Of a DNA stretch of 64,000 nt, positions 16,059-24,879 are shown one piece after another (position 1 is the first letter of the stretch; every line of letters begins with the position of its first letter). The notes under the pieces were generated by a model, which was not told the DNA's origin, ran no database searches, and saw nothing but the letters and a program-made list of their open reading frames with translations. The position numbers and the translations under genes were made by a program. Origin of the DNA: Blattabacterium cuenoti (GTDB lineage: Bacteria; Bacteroidota; Bacteroidia; Flavobacteriales; Blattabacteriaceae); assembly GCF_014251735.1 (NCBI RefSeq), contig NZ_CP059197.1, positions 293,501 through 357,500 on the forward strand, written 5' to 3'.

Positions 16059-17912
16059 TCATACATATCTATGTAACTTCTTATTAAGTTCGTTTTTTAA
16101 ATTTGTTAAATACATGATTTTTTTTAGAATCACTTGATTCTTATCCCTCCGTATTTCTTTCTGAAAATTATGAATTTCTTGTTGAATTAATTTCAAAATA
16201 TATTGGGTTTTATATCTCAATAAAATGTCCATGAGATATCGATCTATGTTTTCTTCTTGGGAGGATACTTCAATTCCTTTTCGATTCCATTGGGATAATG
16301 AATAAGATTTTTTCTTTTTTTCATTCTTTTGTTCTACAACAAAAGAATGGTTTTTTCCTATATTTTCTTTTTGCAAACAGATTTTATCAAATATTTTTTG
16401 ATGATAATCCAAAGAAAAACGAAAATTATAGTTTTGAAAAGTATGGAATATTTCTTCGAAAACCGTAGTAGTATGGACACCTTCTTTTTTAAGCATTTGA
16501 TTTCCATAATTTAAAATCAACTGAATCAATTTTTCTTCAAGGATCATAAGAGAATTTATTCTTTCTGGATGAATACTAATTGGATGATTATCAATTTTCT
16601 TATATAGTTTTTTTTTCTTATTTATTCGTTCCAATTCAGAAATTAGAACTTCTTGACGAAGTTGGAATAACTTAGAAGTTTCTTGTATGTATAATTCTCT
16701 TTGAATAATATTGGGTATTTTTGAAATACTCTTCAAAATATTCAAAACTAAAAAGGATTTTTTCATGGGATCATCTTGGTGGAATTTTTCATATATTTTT
16801 TTTTTGAAAGAAACAAAATGATAACTTTTTTTTCCTAAAAACTCTCTCAATTGAGAATAGGAATATTTTTTAGCCAAATAATCTGGATCTTCTCCGTTAT
16901 AAAAAAATAATATCCGTAGATTCATTTCTTGTTCCAATATCATATTAATCACTCTTAAAGCAGCTTGGATTCCAGAACGATCTCCATCATAAAAAAGAAC
17001 GATAGATTTCGTGAATCTCTTGATTAACAATATTTGATCTATGGTAAGTGAAGTTCCAGAAGAGGATACTACATTTTTTATTCCAGATTGATGTAGAGAA
17101 AGGACATCTGTATATCCTTCTACTAAATAACAAAGATCCTCTTTTAAAATATTTTTTTTAGCTTGAAATATGCCATACAAAATTTTACTTTTTTGAAAAA
17201 TATCGTTTTCGGATGAATTTAAATATTTGATATAACGTGAATAATTATCAATCGTCCTACCTCCAAATCCTATAACCCTTCCTGATAGATCATGTATGGG
17301 AAACATCACTCTTTTTCGGAAACAGTCAAAATGATTAGATCTTTTGAATCCAGTGAGACCCGATTTTTTTAAATCCTGTATTTTAAACCCTTTTTTTAAA
17401 GCGGTTTCCGTGAATTTTGTCCAAGAGGAAGGAGCAAAACCTAATTCAAATTGATGAATGATTTTCATATTAATGCCTCTTTGTTTCATCAAATAAATCA
17501 ATCCTTTTTCTTGACCTTCTTTTGTATAAGACAATTGTTTCATAAAAAAACATTTGGCATAATCTTGTATCAAGTATAAATTTTCATGATCGATTTTCCT
17601 AATAAATGTATTTTTATTTTCTTCCTGAATTTTAATATCATATTTTTTAGCTAAATAATGTAATGATTCTACATAAGTATAGTTTTCGTGTTCCATGAGA
17701 AAAGTGATAACATTACCCCCTTTTCCAGAACTAAAATCCTTCCAGATTTTTTTTGTGGGAGAAACTATTAGAGACGGGGTTTTTTCATTGGAAAATGGGC
17801 TAAGGCCTCTATAATTTATACCGCTTTTTTTTAAGGAAATAAAATCTCCAATGACTTCTTCTATACAAGAAACAGAAAGTATTCTTTTTATAGTTTCTTT
17901 AGATATCATCAT
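16059..17912 (-). CDS. dnaG: DNA primase
   Basis: DnaG makes RNA primers at the replication fork. It has 617 residues. The N-terminal CHC2-type domain (about 1-95) retains its fold sequence (NYRGLSPFSNEKTPSLIVSP) but the zinc ligands are replaced. The usual C-P-F-H reads S-P-F-S, and the usual C-F-G-C reads D-F-S-S (KDFSSGKGGN). The TOPRIM core is intact: EGYTDVLSLH near residue 254 and YDGDRSGIQAA near 305. A C-terminal helicase-binding region is present but poorly conserved. I recall this zinc-less form from other Flavobacteriia, so it is probably not a lesion. The start is ATG 17912, or the next codon. Confidence 0.95.
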   Translation of the reverse strand: MMISKETIKRILSVSCIEEVIGDFISLKKSGINYRGLSPFSNEKTPSLIVSPTKKIWKDFSSGKGGNVITFLMEHENYTYVESLHYLAKKYDIKIQEENKNTFIRKIDHENLYLIQDYAKCFFMKQLSYTKEGQEKGLIYLMKQRGINMKIIHQFELGFAPSSWTKFTETALKKGFKIQDLKKSGLTGFKRSNHFDCFRKRVMFPIHDLSGRVIGFGGRTIDNYSRYIKYLNSSENDIFQKSKILYGIFQAKKNILKEDLCYLVEGYTDVLSLHQSGIKNVVSSSGTSLTIDQILLIKRFTKSIVLFYDGDRSGIQAALRVINMILEQEMNLRILFFYNGEDPDYLAKKYSYSQLREFLGKKSYHFVSFKKKIYEKFHQDDPMKKSFLVLNILKSISKIPNIIQRELYIQETSKLFQLRQEVLISELERINKKKKLYKKIDNHPISIHPERINSLMILEEKLIQLILNYGNQMLKKEGVHTTTVFEEIFHTFQNYNFRFSLDYHQKIFDKICLQKENIGKNHSFVVEQKNEKKKKSYSLSQWNRKGIEVSSQEENIDRYLMDILLRYKTQYILKLIQQEIHNFQKEIRRDKNQVILKKIMYLTNLKNELNKKLHRYV

Positions 17913-17938
17913 GTCTTATCTTATACTGATAGACTAAA

Positions 17939-18598
17939 TTAAGTAGTTTTTCCCAATTTCATTCTATGAATTATTTTTTGGGGATTAGCATTAGAAAAAA
18001 TAGTAGTTCCTGCTACTAATATATCCGCTCCATTTTTAAACAACAAAGAAGCATTTTCTAAATTCACCCCTCCATCCACTTCTATAAGTGCAGAAGAATG
18101 TTTTTTTAAGATTAAATCTTTAGTATCTTCTAGTTTTTGATAGGTTTTTTTTATAAACTTTTGTCCACTAAAACCAGGATTTACACTCATTAATAAAACG
18201 AAATCTATATCTTGAATAATATCTTGTAATAGATAAACTGGAGTGTGAGGATTGACTGCCACACCCACTTTCATTCCAGATTTTTTAATAGAAAAAAGAG
18301 TTCTATTTAAATGAACACAAGCTTCATAATGAATATGTAAGTGATCTGCTCCACATGCTTTAAATTGTTCTATGTAGCGTTCTGGTTGCATAATCATTAA
18401 ATGAACATCCATGGGTTTATTAGCATATTTTTTGATGCATTTGACAATGGAACTTCCAAAAGAAATATTAGAAACAAAAGAGGAATCCATAATATCAATG
18501 TGGTACCAATCCGCTTCACTTTCATTCAGCATTTTTATCTCACGATATAAAAATGCCAAATCGGCTGAAAGTAAAGATGGAGCAATAATTCTTTTCAT
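17939..18598 (-). CDS. rpe: ribulose-phosphate 3-epimerase
   Basis: Rpe interconverts ribulose 5-phosphate and xylulose 5-phosphate in the pentose phosphate pathway. The TIM-barrel motifs are in order: APSLLSADLAF, WYHIDIMDSSFV, MDVHLMI, LLMSVNPGFSGQKF, and LIEVDGGVNLEN. The length of 219 residues is normal. It is the last gene before dnaG on the same strand. No anomalies are seen. Confidence 0.96.
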   Translation of the reverse strand: MKRIIAPSLLSADLAFLYREIKMLNESEADWYHIDIMDSSFVSNISFGSSIVKCIKKYANKPMDVHLMIMQPERYIEQFKACGADHLHIHYEACVHLNRTLFSIKKSGMKVGVAVNPHTPVYLLQDIIQDIDFVLLMSVNPGFSGQKFIKKTYQKLEDTKDLILKKHSSALIEVDGGVNLENASLLFKNGADILVAGTTIFSNANPQKIIHRMKLGKTT

Positions 18599-18654
18599 AT
18601 GATATTATATTTTGTTTCTAATTTTAGATATTTTTTATCAACGAATCGTATGAA

Positions 18655-19455
18655 TCATGAAATCATCGTTTCACTAATGCCTGTCTTAGAAAAACCTCCA
18701 TCATGATATAAATTTTGCATCGTCACTTTTTTTGTCAAATCTGAAAAAAGTGTAATTATATAGTTTGCACAATCTTGTGCAGATGCGTTTCCCAAAGGGG
18801 ATATTTTTTCAGACAATAGAAAAAATTGGTTAAACCCTTTAATAGACTTTGCTGCTTTAGTTACAGTAGGGGATTGTGAAACTGTATTTACCCTAACTTT
18901 TTTTTTCACTCCCCAATGATAACCAAAATTTCGTGTAATGCTTTCCAGATATGACTTATAATCAGACATATCTCCATAATCAGGAAAACTTCGTTGAGAA
19001 GCAATATATGTGAGAGCCACTATAGATCCCCATTTATTCATCGCGTTTTTCTCCCATGCTGTTTGCATGATTTTGTGATAGGATACGGCAGATATTTCCC
19101 ATCCCTTTTTCAAAAATTCATAGTTAAGAGATGTATAAGAACATCCTTTTCGAATATTTATGGACATAGCTATGGAATGCAAAAGAAAATCTATTTTTCC
19201 TCCAAAATGATCTAAAGTTTTATCAAACAAAAAATTAAGATCCGCGATAGAAGTAGCATCTGCCGGAATCACTTTAGATTTTGTCTTATGAGATAATTCC
19301 TGAATTTTACCCATTCTTAAAGAAGCAGGAGTGTTGGTTAAAATAAAAGACGCCTTTTCTTCATAAGCACGTTCTGCTACTTTCCAAGCAATAGAATTTT
19401 CATCCAAAGCGCCAAATATAATTCCTTTCTTTCCCTTCAATAAATTGTAAGACAT
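18655..19455 (-). CDS. fabI: enoyl-[acyl-carrier-protein] reductase (NADH)
   Basis: FabI reduces trans-2-enoyl-ACP in the last step of each fatty-acid elongation cycle. The short-chain dehydrogenase fold is visible: the nucleotide-binding GALDENSIAWKVA near residue 13, LLHSIAMS near 92, and the Tyr-x6-Lys pair in DYGDMSDYKSYLES. The true start is ATG 19455 (MSYNLLKGKKG). The open frame continues 54 codons upstream into metK, but that extension is unlike the family. It is 266 residues, and metK ends 47 bases upstream. Confidence 0.93.
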   Translation of the reverse strand: MSYNLLKGKKGIIFGALDENSIAWKVAERAYEEKASFILTNTPASLRMGKIQELSHKTKSKVIPADATSIADLNFLFDKTLDHFGGKIDFLLHSIAMSINIRKGCSYTSLNYEFLKKGWEISAVSYHKIMQTAWEKNAMNKWGSIVALTYIASQRSFPDYGDMSDYKSYLESITRNFGYHWGVKKKVRVNTVSQSPTVTKAAKSIKGFNQFFLLSEKISPLGNASAQDCANYIITLFSDLTKKVTMQNLYHDGGFSKTGISETMIS

Positions 19456-19502
19456 AGTGAAATGAAAAATTTCACTAAAAATACCTATTTTTTTTTGAAT
19501 AA

Positions 19503-20759
19503 TTATTCCATGTGAAAAACCTCTTTGAGAACAGGTAAATAATCCAATTTTTCCCATGTAAATAGTTCGACTTCTTGTTTTTTTTGATGACCATATATAT
19601 CCGAAAAACATTTCCATACTTTTCTTGGTTTTTTTCCCATATGTCCATATACAGCTGTTTCTTCATATATTGGCTGACGTAATTTTAATCTTTTTGTGAT
19701 AGCATAAGGACGTAAATCAAAAATTTTTTGGATCTTTACTACAATATCTTCATCAAGAAGTTCTCTTTTAGAGGTCCCATAAGTATTTACATAAATACCC
19801 ATAGGTTCCGACACTCCAACTGCATAGGATATTTGTATCAACAATTCATCTGCAATTCCTGCTGCTACAAGATTTTTAGCAATATGTCTAGCCGCATAAG
19901 CTCCAGATCTATCTACTTTAGAAGGATCCTTTCCAGAAAATGCTCCTCCTCCATGAGCCCCTTTTCCTCCATAAGTATCCACAATAATTTTTCTTCCGGT
20001 AAGGCCAGTATCTCCATGAGGTCCTCCAGTAACAAATTTTCCTGTAGTATTTATGTAATATTTTGTTCTATCCGTAAATAATTTTTTTATATCCTTAGAG
20101 AATTGATTCTTGACTCTTGGAATCAAAATATTTCTAATATCTTGAACTATCCGTTCCTGCATTCTTTCTTTCGTGTCGAATTCATCATGTTGAGTTGAAA
20201 TAACTATAGCGTGAATATGTATAGGGACATTCTTATTCGAATATTCTAAAGTTACTTGAGATTTAGCGTCTGGACGTAAATAAGGCATTTTTTCTCCTTC
20301 ATTTCGGATAGAAGAAAGTTCCCTTAGGAGATGATGAGACATCTCTAACGCTAGAGGCATATAATTTTCTGTTTCATTAATTGCGTACCCAAACACAATT
20401 CCCTGATCTCCAGCTCCTTGATCTTCTTTATTCAAACTTTTTATTCCCTGTAATAGATCCATAGACTGTTCTTGAATAGCAGAAAGAATTCCACAAGAAT
20501 CAGCATTGAACCTATATTCATTTTTAGTATATCCAATTTTTCTAAGTAGATCACGTGCTATTTTATGAACATTCACATAAGTTTTAGAATTCACTTCTCC
20601 AGATAAGATGATTTGTCCTGTCGTCACTAAAGTTTCTATAGCTACTTTTGCTTCTGGATCATCTACCAAAAAATGATCTAATATAGCATCCGATATCTGA
20701 TCCGAAATTTTATCAGGATGTCCTTCTGAAACAGATTCACTAGTGAATAAATAAGCCAT
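19503..20759 (-). CDS. metK: S-adenosylmethionine synthetase
   Basis: MetK makes S-adenosylmethionine from methionine and ATP. It has 418 residues with all three family signatures: SEGHPDKISDQISDAIL near residue 9, GAGDQGIVFGYA near 116, and GGKGAHGGGAFSGKDPSK near 265. It supplies the SAM used by TrmD, RsmG, MtaB, PrmC and LipA-type enzymes. It lies upstream of fabI and downstream of the aromatic operon on the same strand. No SAM riboswitch is recognisable in the 59-base leader. Confidence 0.97.
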   Translation of the reverse strand: MAYLFTSESVSEGHPDKISDQISDAILDHFLVDDPEAKVAIETLVTTGQIILSGEVNSKTYVNVHKIARDLLRKIGYTKNEYRFNADSCGILSAIQEQSMDLLQGIKSLNKEDQGAGDQGIVFGYAINETENYMPLALEMSHHLLRELSSIRNEGEKMPYLRPDAKSQVTLEYSNKNVPIHIHAIVISTQHDEFDTKERMQERIVQDIRNILIPRVKNQFSKDIKKLFTDRTKYYINTTGKFVTGGPHGDTGLTGRKIIVDTYGGKGAHGGGAFSGKDPSKVDRSGAYAARHIAKNLVAAGIADELLIQISYAVGVSEPMGIYVNTYGTSKRELLDEDIVVKIQKIFDLRPYAITKRLKLRQPIYEETAVYGHMGKKPRKVWKCFSDIYGHQKKQEVELFTWEKLDYLPVLKEVFHME

Positions 20760-20818
20760 TTTTTTTCTTTGATGACGGATATTTTAACTTTTTTTTTCCT
20801 TCATCCATTCTATTTATT

Positions 20819-21895
20819 TTAGATTCTATTTTGAATATTAATGGATTCTTGATGCAATAGTTTGAAAATACCTTCAAGAAGTCCTTCCGAAATACCTAAA
20901 CTTTTACCTAATTTTAAATACTTTTTCATAATAGAATCCCACCGATTTGGTTGCACAATCGTTATATCTGCAGCTTTCTTCAAAGCTCCTAATTTTTTGG
21001 AAATTTTCATTCTTTCTCCTAATAGAGCAATAATATTTTCATCTATTTCATCAATAAATATTCTTAAATAATCTAAATTATTCTGGTTTGTGTCATGACA
21101 TGTATTAGAATCGGTCAACTCTTTTAACATTTCTAAAAGTTTTTCCGGAGTAATCTGTTGTTGAGCATCACTCCAAGCATGATCTGGATCACAATGACTT
21201 TCTATCATCAATCCATCATATTTAAAATGATAAGCAGTTTTTGCAATATCTAAAATTCCTTCTTTATTTCCGCAAATATGTGAAGGATCACAGATTATAG
21301 GAATTCTAGGAATCATATTCCTAAAACTGAACAAAAGATTCCAATTTGGTTGATTACGGTATTTCGATGTTTTATAAGTGTAAAAACCACGGTGAATCAC
21401 ACCTAACTTTCTTATTCCTTTTGCTAATAAACGTTCTAAAGCTCCTATCCACAATTCTAGATCGGGGTGTATAGGATTTTTGACTAAAATAATTTTATCT
21501 TCTTTCCCTTCTAAAGAATCTGCTATCTCTTGAACCGTAAATGGACTTGCTGTGCTTCTTGCTCCTATCCAAAGAATATCTATATCAAAGGATAACGCCA
21601 ATTTGACATGTTCTGCATTGGCTATTTCCGTAGCAACCATTAATCCTGTATGTTTTTTTACATTCTTTAGCCATTCAAGTCCATTTTTTCCTATTCCTTC
21701 AAAATTATTTGGTTTAGTTCTAGGTTTCCATATCCCTGCTCTAAATACTTGTACATAGGATGGATCTAACTTTCTAGCTGTTTCCATTATTTGTTGTTCG
21801 CTCTCTGCACTACAAGGACCAGATATTGTTAGAGGTTTATCAAATTTTTCAATCCAAGACCTGTCTATACTATTATTCATAATATCTTTTTCCAT
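20819..21895 (-). CDS. aroG: bifunctional DAHP synthase / chorismate mutase
   Basis: The N-terminal two thirds is a type I-beta 3-deoxy-7-phosphoheptulonate synthase: ISGPCSAES, FRAGIWKPRTKPNNFEG, GARSTASPF, IHRGF, and DPSHICGN. The last roughly 85 residues (LRIFIDEIDENIIALLGERM onward) are an AroQ chorismate mutase. One protein therefore starts the shikimate pathway and opens the Phe/Tyr branch. pheA and tyrA in the same operon lack a mutase domain, so this is the only mutase seen here. The open frame begins at a GTG (21898); I prefer the ATG one codon later. It is the last gene of the pheA-aat-tyrA-aroG operon. The symbol is by function. Confidence 0.92.
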   Translation of the reverse strand: MEKDIMNNSIDRSWIEKFDKPLTISGPCSAESEQQIMETARKLDPSYVQVFRAGIWKPRTKPNNFEGIGKNGLEWLKNVKKHTGLMVATEIANAEHVKLALSFDIDILWIGARSTASPFTVQEIADSLEGKEDKIILVKNPIHPDLELWIGALERLLAKGIRKLGVIHRGFYTYKTSKYRNQPNWNLLFSFRNMIPRIPIICDPSHICGNKEGILDIAKTAYHFKYDGLMIESHCDPDHAWSDAQQQITPEKLLEMLKELTDSNTCHDTNQNNLDYLRIFIDEIDENIIALLGERMKISKKLGALKKAADITIVQPNRWDSIMKKYLKLGKSLGISEGLLEGIFKLLHQESINIQNRI

Positions 21896-21910
21896 CACAA
21901 TACATTTAAT

Positions 21911-22762
21911 TTATACATATTTTTTTTTTATCTTGTTGGCCTTTTTTATATACTGATCAATTTTATGAAATTCTTTATTTTTTAAATAGTTACGAAATAT
22001 TTCTAAATGATTCATATAAGCATCTATAGCTTGAATCAAATTATTTCTATTAGAAATAAAAATAGGTAACCACGTTTCAGGATTGCTTATCGCTAAACGT
22101 GTAGTAGAATGCAACCCACTTCCCATCATATTATGAAATATATCTTCCTCCTTATCATTTTCAAATTTTTTTAAAACCGTATTAGCTAAAGAAAAGGATA
22201 TGACATGAGGTAAATGAGATCCATAAGAAATATAAAAATCATGTTCTTTGGAAGTTAGATAAATCCTACGCATTTTCATAGTAGAGTAAATTTTTTCTGC
22301 CATAGCAATCGCATCTGGAGCACTAAGTTCAGAATCGCAAAAAATACAATTCTTTTTATAAAAAAGATCTGAATGAGCTGAAATAGGTCCAGAATTTTCA
22401 ATTCCTGCAATAGGATGTGTAGCCACAAAACGACTTCTTTTTGGATGAGAATATACCCCATTACAAATATCATGTTTTGTAGATCCAGTATCTAAAATAA
22501 CTGTATCCATCGTGATTTTGTTGAGAATATTTGGAAGTATTTTTTCTATCCCATCTACAGGAATAGATAAAACAATAACGGAAGATTGTAGAATAAGATC
22601 GTGTAAAGGAATTATCTCATCTACAATTCCAAGTTTTACGGCATGCAAAGCATTTTCTTGATTAGAGTCTGTTCCTAGATATTTATCTCCAAAATTGTGT
22701 TTTCGTAACCCTAAACTAATTGATCCTCCGATCAAACCTAATCCTATAATTCCAATATTCAT
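21911..22762 (-). CDS. tyrA: prephenate dehydrogenase
   Basis: TyrA oxidises prephenate to 4-hydroxyphenylpyruvate. The Rossmann motif GIIGLGLIGGSISLGL starts at residue 3, then LDTGSTKHDI and THPIAGIENSGP (the catalytic His region). The length of 283 residues is right for a monofunctional enzyme without an ACT or mutase domain. The start is ATG 22762, overlapping the TGA of the upstream aminotransferase by four bases (ATGA). The open frame extends 47 codons upstream but would shadow that gene and has no family similarity. Confidence 0.94.
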   Translation of the reverse strand: MNIGIIGLGLIGGSISLGLRKHNFGDKYLGTDSNQENALHAVKLGIVDEIIPLHDLILQSSVIVLSIPVDGIEKILPNILNKITMDTVILDTGSTKHDICNGVYSHPKRSRFVATHPIAGIENSGPISAHSDLFYKKNCIFCDSELSAPDAIAMAEKIYSTMKMRRIYLTSKEHDFYISYGSHLPHVISFSLANTVLKKFENDKEEDIFHNMMGSGLHSTTRLAISNPETWLPIFISNRNNLIQAIDAYMNHLEIFRNYLKNKEFHKIDQYIKKANKIKKKYV

Positions 22763-23913
22763 GAAAAAATTCTGTTTTTTGCTTCTTCCAAAGTATTGAC
22801 AGGACAACACATAGATAATCTGACATATCCTTTTCCATGATCCCCAAAAATGCTTCCAGGTGTAATAAATATGTGATAATTTTTGAGAATGTTTTCTGAC
22901 CATCTACGATCATTTTGATCTACATCTGTAATTCTTGCCCAAACAAAGATTCCAGAACGATTTCTACTATATTCTAAATATAGACGATCACATATATCCC
23001 ATAGAATTTTTTGACGTTTTAAATATTCTGTATTCAGTTTTTTAAACCATTCTGAATCATGATTCATGGCTTCTATAGCCCCAATTTGTATGGGATAATA
23101 CATCCCAGAATCCATTTGGCTTTTTACTTTTATGATATTTTGAATAAATTCAGGTTTTCCTATTACCATTCCAACACGCCATCCTGCCATATTATAACTT
23201 TTACTTAAAGAATTTAATTCTAAAGCAATATCTTTAGCTTCTTTAACATGAAAAATACTCAATGGACGTTGATTATTTAAGATGAAACTATAAGGATTAT
23301 CGTGAACAAGTAAAATATGGTTTCTTTTAGCAAAGAAAACCACTTCTTCTAATTGTTCCAGATTGATAGTGGCACCTGTAGGCATATGAGGATAATTAAT
23401 CCACATTATCTTTACATTAGACAGATTTTTATTCTCCAAAAATGAGATGTTTGGAACCCAATCATTGTTTTCATAAAGATCATAATAAATAATTTCCGAT
23501 TCTAAAAGTTTAGAGATCGATGAATATGTTGGATATCCTGGATTTGGGATTAAAACTTGATCTCCTTTGTCTAAATAAGACATGCTTATATGCATAATTC
23601 CCTCTTTAGACCCCATTAAAGGTAATATTTCATTGTTAGGATCCACTTTTACTTGATAAGTTTTTCCATACCAATTAGCCATGGCTTTACGCAAATTTTC
23701 TATCCCAATATAGCTTTGATAAGTGTTTGCATACTCCAAATTCGATGCTTCTTTCATTTTATAGATCACCCCATTTGGAGGAAGAAGATCCGGATTCCCA
23801 ATTCCTAAATTAATCACTTCTATCCCATTCTTTTCAAGAAGATGAATCTCTTTCATTTTTTCGGAAAAAAAGTATTCCGATATTTGATGCATTCTTTTTG
23901 CTGCTGCAATCAT
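22759..23913 (-). CDS. PLP aminotransferase of the aromatic amino-acid operon
   Basis: This class I/II aminotransferase has 384 residues. PLP-binding features are LNSLSKSYNMAGWRVGM near residue 230 and NLGIGNPDLLPP near the N-terminus. The sequence resembles the LL-diaminopimelate/aromatic aminotransferase branch. Its place between pheA and tyrA, with a one-base overlap upstream and a four-base overlap downstream, suggests it transaminates phenylpyruvate and 4-hydroxyphenylpyruvate to Phe and Tyr. That assignment rests on context. It could also serve lysine synthesis (the lysA step is present elsewhere in the window). Confidence 0.82.
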   Translation of the reverse strand: MIAAAKRMHQISEYFFSEKMKEIHLLEKNGIEVINLGIGNPDLLPPNGVIYKMKEASNLEYANTYQSYIGIENLRKAMANWYGKTYQVKVDPNNEILPLMGSKEGIMHISMSYLDKGDQVLIPNPGYPTYSSISKLLESEIIYYDLYENNDWVPNISFLENKNLSNVKIMWINYPHMPTGATINLEQLEEVVFFAKRNHILLVHDNPYSFILNNQRPLSIFHVKEAKDIALELNSLSKSYNMAGWRVGMVIGKPEFIQNIIKVKSQMDSGMYYPIQIGAIEAMNHDSEWFKKLNTEYLKRQKILWDICDRLYLEYSRNRSGIFVWARITDVDQNDRRWSENILKNYHIFITPGSIFGDHGKGYVRLSMCCPVNTLEEAKNRIFS

Positions 23914-24815
23914 TAAGATTTGATTATACCATTTTTATATTCTCCCATAATAGAAAATTGATGAAGACATGGAATTTTTTGTATACGTTCTTTCATCATC
24001 TCATAATCTTTTATATTATTGAATATAATATCTACATAAAATGAATATTCCCAAGGTCTTTGGATGATAGGAATAGATTGTATTTTTGTCATATTAATTC
24101 CAATATTGGATATAAGACTCAAAATCTGAGACAGACTTCCAGTAGTATGTAAAATTTTGAAGCTTAGTGAAGCTTTATTAAAATTATTTTCTTTTTTCGA
24201 AAAATTTTTAATAACAAAAAATCTGGTAAAGTTCCTTGCAATGGTTTGTATATTTTTATAAAGTATTTCTAACCCATATTCTTTAGCCGCATCTTCCGAT
24301 GCAATCGCAGCTAAACCTTTTTTTTTATTACATTGAGAAATGTATTTAGCGGCAGCTGCGGTATCCGAGTATTTGGATATTTTTATATGAGGATGTGCCT
24401 CTATAAAAGATTCACATTGTAAAAGAGCCATAGGATGAGAATAAATTTCCTTGATATCTTTTACTTTATGTCCAGGCAAAGCCATTAAATGATGTTGTAT
24501 CGGCATGTATACTTCTCCAACTATTCTCAAATTGTATTCAGATAAAAGACTGTAGTTTGTCAATATAGTTCCCGCTATGGTATTTTCTATAGCCATCACT
24601 CCAATATCTACATTGGATTTAGCTACAGAATTGGCCAACTCTCTAAAAGAAGAACATTCCATCAATTGATAATGACAACCCTCAAAATATCTGGAAACTG
24701 CGGCATGATGAAAACACCCCTTTACCCCTTGTATAGCTATTCTTTTCAATCTACAGACATCGTCTAGTACGCACGATCCAAAGGTATAAAATAATTTTGT
24801 TTTATGCAATTTCAT
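23913..24815 (-). CDS. pheA: prephenate dehydratase
   Basis: PheA converts prephenate to phenylpyruvate. The dehydratase domain begins at KRIAIQGVKGCFHHAAV and includes VMAIENTIAG, HPMALLQC and the catalytic RNFTRFFVI near residue 195. A C-terminal ACT domain (about 220-300) carries SLSQILSLISNIGINMTKIQS and would give feedback control by phenylalanine. No chorismate mutase domain is present. ATG 24815 gives a 22-residue N-terminal extension not usual in the family; a TTG at 24749, just before KRIAIQG, is an alternative start. It is the first gene of the aromatic operon and divergent from mntH. Confidence 0.92.
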   Translation of the reverse strand: MKLHKTKLFYTFGSCVLDDVCRLKRIAIQGVKGCFHHAAVSRYFEGCHYQLMECSSFRELANSVAKSNVDIGVMAIENTIAGTILTNYSLLSEYNLRIVGEVYMPIQHHLMALPGHKVKDIKEIYSHPMALLQCESFIEAHPHIKISKYSDTAAAAKYISQCNKKKGLAAIASEDAAKEYGLEILYKNIQTIARNFTRFFVIKNFSKKENNFNKASLSFKILHTTGSLSQILSLISNIGINMTKIQSIPIIQRPWEYSFYVDIIFNNIKDYEMMKERIQKIPCLHQFSIMGEYKNGIIKS

Positions 24816-24879
24816 TCTGGTTTTTTTCAGGAGGGGAAAACGGTTAACTTTATGTTTTCATTTCATATTTATTTTAAAT

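Noticed and set aside
19456..19617. 54-codon N-terminal extension of fabI
   Set aside because: It overlaps metK in another frame and has no family similarity; ATG 19455 gives the standard N-terminus.
22763..22903. 47-codon N-terminal extension of tyrA
   Set aside because: It shadows the aminotransferase gene; the Rossmann motif begins just after ATG 22762.
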